From positions 1 to 11,886 of the forward strand of contig JAWXTU010000071.1 in assembly GCA_044433285.1 (NCBI GenBank): DNA of 11,886 nt. The letters are read 5' to 3'. The notes beneath the pieces were generated by a model, which was not told where the DNA came from, searched no databases, and saw only the letters and a program-made list of their open reading frames with translations. Position numbers and translations under genes: made by a program. Positions 7,325 to 11,886 of this stretch are shown here, in pieces (the first letter of the stretch is position 1; the number at the start of each line of letters is the position of its first letter). The stretch is from Aphodosoma sp044433285 (GTDB lineage: Bacteria; Bacteroidota; Bacteroidia; Bacteroidales; Paludibacteraceae).

Positions 7325-7329
7325 CTCCT
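7325..7329 (-). promoter_or_regulatory. Shine-Dalgarno-like site before gldG
   Basis: The minus strand reads AAGGAG with AGGAG 7 nt before the ATG, the canonical bacterial spacing. Most starts in this window have only A/T-rich leaders, as usual in Bacteroidota, so this site stands out. Whether ribosomes here use it is uncertain. Confidence 0.5.
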
Positions 7330-7369
7330 TGCAATTAATAAAATTCCACCAAATATGTTGATATAATTC

Positions 7370-7415
7370 CCCCTTTATCTTAAGGGAGCTTTAAGAAACT
7401 CCTCTAATAAAGGGG
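7370..7415. repeat. Inverted repeat in the gldG leader
   Basis: CCCCTTTAT (7370-7378) pairs perfectly with ATAAAGGGG (7407-7415). The 28-nt loop holds a second small hairpin, GGAG (7385-7388) with CTCC (7399-7402). The right arm GGGG is shared with repeat copy C, so two alternative folds compete for the same bases. Confidence 0.6.
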
Positions 7416-7440
7416 ACTTCTAAAAACTCCCCGATGGAAA
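7384..7440. repeat. Dispersed GGGGA hairpin, copy C (two tandem units)
   Basis: Two adjacent units of 28-29 nt (7384-7411 and 7412-7440) each contain a hairpin: GGGAG...ACTCC in the first and GGGGA (7412-7416) with TCCCC (7428-7432) in the second. The second has the same core as copies A and B. They lie between the MATE stop and gldG, downstream of the predicted gldG promoter. Confidence 0.6.
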
Positions 7441-7467
7441 ATTAAATTAATAATATAAGACCCGATA

Positions 7468-7499
7468 CAAAACTACTACCCCTCTGCCTCCAAAGCAAA
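7468..7499 (-). promoter_or_regulatory. Promoter of gldG inside the 3' end of the MATE gene
   Basis: On the minus strand TTTG (7499-7496) is followed by 20 nt and TAGTTTTG (7475-7468), matching the Bacteroidota TTTG-N19/20-TAnnTTTG consensus. The -33 box lies in the last codons of the MATE gene, and the TAG of the -7 box is the second of its two tandem stop codons. Expected transcription start is near 7461, about 144 nt before gldG. The match is clear; activity is inferred. Confidence 0.6.
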
Positions 7500-8783
7500 T
7501 TCACGTTCGATTTTCTTAAACTGCTTCAGATAACGCAAACGGAACAGAATAGCCGCCACAGATAGACTGCCGATAAAACCACACCACACCCCTTCGGCAC
7601 CAAATCCGCAAGTAAATCCGAGGAAATAAGCCAGAGGCAAGTTGATAACTATATAAGAGACAAACGAATAGTACATAATAATTTTTACATCTTTCAGACC
7701 ACGCAAAATACCAGCACCCACAGCCTGCATACCATCTGAGAGTTGGAAAATACCCGAGAAGATGAGCAGTTGCGAACCCAAGTATACCACCTGCGGATCG
7801 TCGCTAAATAGCGATGCAATCTCCGTTCTGAATATAATAAGCAGCGATCCCATAATCGCATTTGTCAGCAGACAGAGATGAATTGAGGCATTAGATGCCA
7901 TACGCATAGCCTGATAATCACGTGCGCCATATTGATAACTGACACGAATTGTGGTAGCCGCCGAAATACCGAGCACCACCATAAATAGGATATGACTCAT
8001 ATTTTGTGCTATCTGGTTACTTGCCAAATCCACAGCCCCGAGCCAACCAATCATAATACCCGAAAAGGCAAACGCACCCACCTCCATCAAGAGGTGCGCC
8101 ATAATAGGCGACCCAACACTCCAAAGCTCTTTAAGTGTCGCTTTATCAAACAGATAGCGATTAAACGATTTGATATAACTCCACCACTGACTCCTATATC
8201 TAAAATATACAAGGCACATAATCGGCATCAGAATACGCGATATGAGCGTTGCAACCCCAGCACCAAGCACCCCCATCTCTGGGAACCCCCACTTACCAAA
8301 TATAAGAACATAGTTTAATATAATATTTATCACATTTGACAGCAGAGTAACTACCATTGCGATAGATGTATTGCCTACCCCCTCCAAGAATTGTCTAAAC
8401 GCCGCAAAAAGCAGAAACGGAATAAGACTAAACACCATCGTAAGATAGTAAGGACGAGCAAGTTGCACCACCTCTGACACCTGTCCCATATTTGGCATAA
8501 TAAAATACACACTCAGCAGCAGTATAGTTGCCACCAAGGCAACTATAGATGCCAACAAAAACAAATTCTGAAAGATTTGTGCGATACGAGGTTTGTTTTT
8601 GGCATTAGATGCTAGCTGACCAATAATTGGAGTAGCACCCATCAACGCCCCAGTAGCAGTAACAAATCCGATAGCAAACACAGCAGATGCAAATGAGACA
8701 GCGGCAAGTTCAATTGTGCCGAGATGTCCCACCATAAACGTATCTACAAGTTGCACTATCGCTCCACCCACCTGGGCGAGCAT
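7476..8783 (-). CDS. MATE-family multidrug/cation antiporter
   Basis: This 435-residue integral membrane protein has about twelve hydrophobic helices in two similar halves, and would export drugs or metabolites in exchange for Na+ or H+. The family signature near the start, QLVDTFMVGHLGTIELAAVSFA, is present. Segments such as LGVLGAGVATLISR and the second-half QIAQNMSHILFMVVLGISAATTIRVSYQYGA fit the NorM/DinF-type fold. The first ATG is at 8783, but the conserved N-terminus typical of the family (YFPFYRRNLKVAGPI) is encoded in frame directly upstream (8828-8784) with no ATG, GTG, TTG or CTG before the in-frame TAG at 8846-8844. The true product is probably about 18 residues longer, starting near 8837-8840 at a nonstandard codon, or the start codon is lost. 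The gene ends with two consecutive TAG stops. The upstream gap carries a tandem hairpin array and no clear promoter. Confidence 0.9.
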   Translation of the reverse strand: MLAQVGGAIVQLVDTFMVGHLGTIELAAVSFASAVFAIGFVTATGALMGATPIIGQLASNAKNKPRIAQIFQNLFLLASIVALVATILLLSVYFIMPNMGQVSEVVQLARPYYLTMVFSLIPFLLFAAFRQFLEGVGNTSIAMVVTLLSNVINIILNYVLIFGKWGFPEMGVLGAGVATLISRILMPIMCLVYFRYRSQWWSYIKSFNRYLFDKATLKELWSVGSPIMAHLLMEVGAFAFSGIMIGWLGAVDLASNQIAQNMSHILFMVVLGISAATTIRVSYQYGARDYQAMRMASNASIHLCLLTNAIMGSLLIIFRTEIASLFSDDPQVVYLGSQLLIFSGIFQLSDGMQAVGAGILRGLKDVKIIMYYSFVSYIVINLPLAYFLGFTCGFGAEGVWCGFIGSLSVAAILFRLRYLKQFKKIEREFALEAEG

Positions 8784-8856
8784 AATCGGTCCCGCAACTT
8801 TTAAGTTGCGACGATAAAACGGAAAATATTTTTTGATAACCTTCTAATTTTTTATT

Positions 8857-8937
8857 CGGAGAGTTAAAACACTCCCTATATTCTGAGAATTTTAAATACT
8901 CCCTATATTCTGAGAATTTCTAAAATCCCCGTAATTT
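8857..8937. repeat. Three-unit tandem hairpin array upstream of the MATE gene
   Basis: Three consecutive units of 26-28 nt run 8857-8882, 8883-8909 and 8910-8937. A 22-nt stretch at 8871-8892 recurs exactly at 8898-8919. The first unit contains a GGAG...CTCC hairpin, and the other two are degenerate versions (GAGAATTT followed by TAAA and TCCC). The third unit ends in TCTAAAATCCCCG, the same core as copies A and C. The array lies between the ribBA stop (9011) and the MATE start, and its left edge is about 10 nt from the in-frame TAG at 8846. Confidence 0.75.
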
Positions 8938-8980
8938 ATTTACAACAAACAGCACTTCTATTTTAGACCTATATCCAAAC

Positions 8981-9016
8981 TTTTAAGACCTCTCTCCAAA
9001 AGAGAGAACCTTAAAA
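8981..9016 (-). other. Long imperfect hairpin across the ribBA stop codon
   Basis: TTTTAAG (8981-8987) pairs with CTTAAAA (9010-9016). Inside, CTCTCT (8990-8995) pairs with AGAGAG (9001-9006) around a 5-nt loop, with a small internal bulge between the two stems. It covers the TAA stop of ribBA. There is no T-run on the minus-strand exit side, so it is not a classical terminator, but it may protect or end the lptF-ribBA message. Confidence 0.45.
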
Positions 9017-10216
9017 ATGAAGTGTATGACCCATACGCTCTTTTTTAGTCTTCATATAGGCGATATTATGCTCATTTGGTTCAATCTCAATCTCCACATT
9101 TTCAACCACTTCAAGACCATATCCTTCAAGACCAATTCTTTTTACTGGGTTGTTGCTCATAAGGCGCATTTTAGTAATGCCGAGTTCGCACAAAATACTA
9201 GCCCCTACGCCATAATCGCGCTCATCTGCTTGGAAACCCAAATGCAGGTTAGCATCTACAGTATCCACACCCTCTTCTTGCAATTTATAAGCAGCAATTT
9301 TACTCATAAGTCCGATACCACGACCCTCTTGATTGAGGTATACAATAGCACCTTTACCTTCATTATCAATCACTTGCATTGCACGGTGAAGTTGTTCGCC
9401 ACACTCACAACGCATAGAGCCGAATATATCACCAGTAGCACACGACGAGTGCACACGCACAAGGATTGGTTCATCTTTTTCCCACTCCCCTTTTACCAAA
9501 GCCACGTGCTCCAGACCGTTAGATTTTTGACGGAACGGTATCACCCTAAAATCGCCATAGTGAGTAGGCAAATGAGCCTCCTCGCCACGCTCCACGATAG
9601 AGTCTTGTTGTAGTCTGTACGCGATTAAATCTTTGATAGTTATAATCTTAATACCAAATTCTTGTGCCACCAATATCAAATCAGGCATACGAGCCATTGA
9701 TCCATCTTCATTCATAATTTCGATTAAAGCCGCAGCAGGATTTAATCCAGCCAAACGAGCCAAATCTACAGCCGCCTCGGTGTGACCAGCACGGCGCAAC
9801 ACTCCACGCTCTTGAGCATAAAGAGGATTAATGTGTCCTGGACGACCAAACGCCTCTGGTTTTATGTTTGGATCGGCTAATGCTTTGATGGTAGCAGCTC
9901 TATCATTGATAGAGACACCAGTATGACAACCCTCTAGCAGGTCGACAGTTACGGTAAACGGAGTACCAAGTACAGATGTATTGTTACCCACTTGGCGATC
10001 GAGTTCTAGCTCCTTGCAGCGACTAATCGGAAGTGGCACACAAAGCACACCACGACCATTTTTCAACATAAAATTCACCGCTTCTGGTGTAATTTTTTCG
10101 GCTGCAATGATAAAATCACCCTCATTTTCACGGTCTTCATCATCAACCACAATTAAAAATTTACCCTCGCGGAAATCCTCAATTGCCTCTTCGATTGTAT
10201 TCAATTTATATTCCAT
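9011..10216 (-). CDS. ribBA: RibBA: DHBP synthase / GTP cyclohydrolase II
   Basis: This 401-residue bifunctional enzyme performs both entry steps of riboflavin synthesis in the cytoplasm. Residues about 6-202 form 3,4-dihydroxy-2-butanone-4-phosphate synthase (ribulose-5-phosphate substrate), with the acidic loop DDEDRENEGDF (25-35), GRPGHINPL (124-132), RRAGHTEAAVDL (141-152) and EIMNEDGSMAR (166-176). Residues about 206-401 form GTP cyclohydrolase II, with the zinc cysteines Cys259, Cys270 and Cys272 in HSSCATGDIFGSMRCECG, QEGRGIGL (296-303) and MSNNPVKRIGLEGYGLEV (353-370). Both active sites look intact. The start ATG is 3 nt after the LptF/LptG-type stop, so the two genes form an operon. 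I see no FMN riboswitch, so flavin feedback at this locus is not apparent. The stop codon lies in a hairpin. Confidence 0.97.
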   Translation of the reverse strand: MEYKLNTIEEAIEDFREGKFLIVVDDEDRENEGDFIIAAEKITPEAVNFMLKNGRGVLCVPLPISRCKELELDRQVGNNTSVLGTPFTVTVDLLEGCHTGVSINDRAATIKALADPNIKPEAFGRPGHINPLYAQERGVLRRAGHTEAAVDLARLAGLNPAAALIEIMNEDGSMARMPDLILVAQEFGIKIITIKDLIAYRLQQDSIVERGEEAHLPTHYGDFRVIPFRQKSNGLEHVALVKGEWEKDEPILVRVHSSCATGDIFGSMRCECGEQLHRAMQVIDNEGKGAIVYLNQEGRGIGLMSKIAAYKLQEEGVDTVDANLHLGFQADERDYGVGASILCELGITKMRLMSNNPVKRIGLEGYGLEVVENVEIEIEPNEHNIAYMKTKKERMGHTLHF

Positions 10217-10219
10217 AAT

Positions 10220-11680
10220 TTAATTTGTTTTATTTTTTCTAGTCAGTAAATTCAATATATATTTCTTTATCCTACCAAACACTTTCACGTACTCCTCTGA
10301 ATTAAACAGCACCGAATCGTTAGCCGCTTTTACCGTGAGGAAAATCCCTATCGGCAACAGCACCATCGAACTGAGCCACATACCTTGCCACACTGGCCAT
10401 ATCGCCTCGCGCGCCATCTTTACACCAGTAGTATCGATGATATAGTAGACAATAAACATCACCACAGATATTACCACTGGCATACCCAACCCCCCTTTGC
10501 GGATAATTGCACCAAGCGGAGCACCGATAAAGAAGAAAATAAAGCAGGCAAACGGAAGAGTAAACTTACGATGCCACTCTACTGAGTGTTTGTTATAATA
10601 ATTATCTGCGTTGCGTATCACCACATTATTGTAGTTCAAATCACTTGACACTGACTTGATGCGCGACATTAGTTTACCAGAAATTGTTACCTTTTGCGCC
10701 TGTGTAGTACTCAAAAACAACTCCTCGTAATCGTATGAAAGCGTATCTTTTATAGCATTCAAAGTATCAACTTTTTCAAATGCGCTAGCAAAATATTTAT
10801 CTTGTACCATTGTGTTGGCAAAAGTAACACGCAACGAATCACGTACCTGATTGATAGAATCTATATCACTAGTCAACTGCACAATATCTTTAGATACGTG
10901 TTGGTCGTCTAACCAAGCCCCATCGGATTCCTTAAAGTTGGTATCAAAATCAAGAAGCACCTCTCGTCGTTTAAAACTCTCGCGACGATATGGCACATTT
11001 TTCGAATCAAATGCCTTATCTTTTTCTAAATTTTCAAACGTCTCGCCATTGATAAAGATGAGTTGCAAATTCATCTTATCAGCCGTAGCCAGAATATAAG
11101 CCGTATCAGCAGTAGTAACCGAGGCATTTTTAAATCCACTAGAAAAATCGTACACCATCACATCTACCAGAGCCCCAGTATCGTGGTTTTTTGATCTCAC
11201 ATAAAGGTGCATCTTGTCTATCCCAGTATAAAATTCACCTACAGGCACATTTAATTCGGGGGATTTTTTACGAATACTATCCAACAAATTCCACATCTGC
11301 TTTTGCGATACAGGTATCACATTATTAGAGAAGATAAATGCACCAATTGTTATAACCACTATTGCCACAACAAGCGACCGCATAATTCTAAAAAGCGAAA
11401 TACCAGCCGACTTCATCGCCAACAGTTCTAGTCGCTCGCCCATATCTCCAAAAGCCATAAGAGAGGCAAGCAGAATAGCGAGTGGCAGCGCCATCGGCAC
11501 CAACGAAAGCCACGAGTGGAAGAAAAATCGGAGGAGAATCATCACATCAAGACCCTTACCCACAAGCTCCCCAATACGCAACCAAAGAAACTGCATAATC
11601 AATATGAAAGAACATATAAAAAACGTTGCCAAAAACAACGTAAAAAAGTTCCTTAATACATATAAATCAATTCGTTTCAT
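10220..11680 (-). CDS. LptF/LptG (YjgP/YjgQ) family permease
   Basis: This 486-residue inner-membrane protein has the LptF/LptG layout: three N-terminal helices (about residues 12-34, 48-75 and 100-120), a periplasmic domain (about 130-365), then three C-terminal helices (about 374-392, 400-416 and 430-452). N-terminal signatures are MKRIDLYVLRNFF and GERLELLAMKSAGIS; the C-terminal half carries HRKFTLPFACFIFFFIGAPL and GAIIRKGGLG. In the family, such permeases pair with LptB to pull lipopolysaccharide out of the inner membrane. The sequence alone does not tell LptF from LptG. The periplasmic part is larger than the roughly 360-residue proteobacterial form, with a polar, possibly helical insert around 250-330, and longer forms are known in Bacteroidota. 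It heads the operon with ribBA behind a TATCTTTG box. Confidence 0.92.
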   Translation of the reverse strand: MKRIDLYVLRNFFTLFLATFFICSFILIMQFLWLRIGELVGKGLDVMILLRFFFHSWLSLVPMALPLAILLASLMAFGDMGERLELLAMKSAGISLFRIMRSLVVAIVVITIGAFIFSNNVIPVSQKQMWNLLDSIRKKSPELNVPVGEFYTGIDKMHLYVRSKNHDTGALVDVMVYDFSSGFKNASVTTADTAYILATADKMNLQLIFINGETFENLEKDKAFDSKNVPYRRESFKRREVLLDFDTNFKESDGAWLDDQHVSKDIVQLTSDIDSINQVRDSLRVTFANTMVQDKYFASAFEKVDTLNAIKDTLSYDYEELFLSTTQAQKVTISGKLMSRIKSVSSDLNYNNVVIRNADNYYNKHSVEWHRKFTLPFACFIFFFIGAPLGAIIRKGGLGMPVVISVVMFIVYYIIDTTGVKMAREAIWPVWQGMWLSSMVLLPIGIFLTVKAANDSVLFNSEEYVKVFGRIKKYILNLLTRKNKTN

Positions 11681-11712
11681 TTGCCAATTTTCCTCTCGGT
11701 TATTTTAGAGTG

Positions 11713-11720
11713 CAAAGATA
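11713..11720 (-). promoter_or_regulatory. Promoter -7 box of the lptF/G-ribBA operon
   Basis: The minus strand reads TATCTTTG, an exact TAnnTTTG, 32 nt before ATG 11680. The -33 position shows no TTTG or TTG, so the -7 half carries the call. The leader would be about 25-30 nt. Confidence 0.65.
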
Positions 11721-11763
11721 CAATTTTTTTCTCAGATATAGATTATTAATTTTTAATTATTAG

Positions 11764-11780
11764 CCTTTAGGTGACTTCTA
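11764..11780. repeat. Possible half-copy of the dispersed hairpin repeat
   Basis: CCTTTAGGTGACTTCTA resembles the left half of copies B and C (AAAGGGGACTTCTAAA) with a few changes, but the TCCCC arm is missing. It sits between the divergent lptF/G and plus-strand promoters. It may be a decayed copy or chance. Confidence 0.25.
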
Positions 11781-11791
11781 TTAACTGATTC

Positions 11792-11822
11792 TTTGAAAAT
11801 CAAATAATTATGCTTATCTTTG
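11792..11822 (+). promoter_or_regulatory. Bacteroidota-type promoter for the right-edge gene
   Basis: TTTG (11792-11795), 19 nt, then TATCTTTG (11815-11822): both elements and spacing match the consensus exactly. The expected start of transcription is near 11829, about 20 nt before ATG 11848. It is divergent from the lptF/G promoter. Confidence 0.8.
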
Positions 11823-11847
11823 CAGTGTAAAACTAATATAAATCATT

Positions 11848-11886
11848 ATGAATTTTAAGTGCACAGGAAAGCGAGGATTATTTGAT
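11848..11886 (+). CDS. Start of a gene cut by the window edge, possibly a transposase
   Basis: Thirteen codons are visible (MNFKCTGKRGLFD) and the frame is still open at the window end. The start is supported by the strong promoter just upstream and a short A/T-rich leader. From memory, several Bacteroidota IS5-like transposases open with a TG..G-L/F-FD motif much like TGKRGLFD, so an insertion-sequence transposase is a reasonable guess. No terminal inverted repeat is recognisable upstream, and 13 residues cannot establish a family. Confidence 0.5.
   Translation, partial: MNFKCTGKRGLFD

Noticed and set aside
7992..8318. 108-codon plus-strand ORF opposite the MATE gene
   Set aside because: Composition rich in His, Thr, Pro and Asn is typical of the complement of membrane-protein codons; no support for expression.
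8857..8937. CRISPR-like array
   Set aside because: Only three short units with no distinct unique spacers, and the repeat is a known dispersed motif of this window; no cas genes are present.
9017..9613. 198-codon plus-strand ORF opposite the end of ribBA
   Set aside because: It lies wholly antisense to the conserved GTP cyclohydrolase II domain and its translation is low-complexity, rich in His, Thr, Phe and Ile.
9011..10260. FMN riboswitch controlling ribBA
   Set aside because: ribBA starts 3 nt after the upstream permease gene, leaving no room for the aptamer, and no RFN-like sequence is apparent upstream of the operon.

Overview
This window comes from a member of the Bacteroidota, most likely the order Bacteroidales. 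The evidence is a set of TAnnTTTG promoter boxes, two with TTTG at 19-20 nt, A/T-rich start regions mostly without Shine-Dalgarno sequences, GldG and Bacteroidales-type RibBA and FbaA proteins, and short lipoproteins. TAA, TAG and TGA all serve as stops, so the genetic code is standard. I cannot name a genus.

Layout. Positions 1-218 hold no convincing gene apart from the promoter (161-192) of an initiator tRNA-fMet (219-290), which ends in a strong terminator (315-350). A SpoU/TrmH-family RNA methyltransferase follows on the plus strand (472-996). Everything else is on the minus strand until the right edge. Reading right to left, the minus-strand genes are: an LptF/LptG-type permease and ribBA (3 nt apart); a MATE exporter; gldG, nfo and a five-helix Yip1-like membrane protein (tightly spaced); an FKBP-type lipoprotein, a small outer-membrane barrel protein and class II fructose-bisphosphate aldolase, closed by a terminator; and a small lipoprotein frame cut in two by an in-frame amber codon, convergent with the methyltransferase. 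At the right edge a plus-strand gene begins, driven by a textbook Bacteroidota promoter. Only 13 codons are visible and it may be a transposase.

Most genes are housekeeping: lipopolysaccharide export, riboflavin synthesis, base-excision repair, glycolysis, RNA modification and initiator tRNA. The grouping looks like ordinary chromosomal synteny, not one pathway. I found no CRISPR array, defence island, prophage or biosynthetic cluster.

The less ordinary signals are these: a family of short GGGGA...TCCCC hairpins repeated in several gaps, once as a three-unit tandem array; a MATE gene whose conserved N-terminus lies upstream of its first ATG with no standard start codon; the amber-split lipoprotein; a promoter for gldG that overlaps the tandem stop codons of the MATE gene; and a gldG without a neighbouring gldF.
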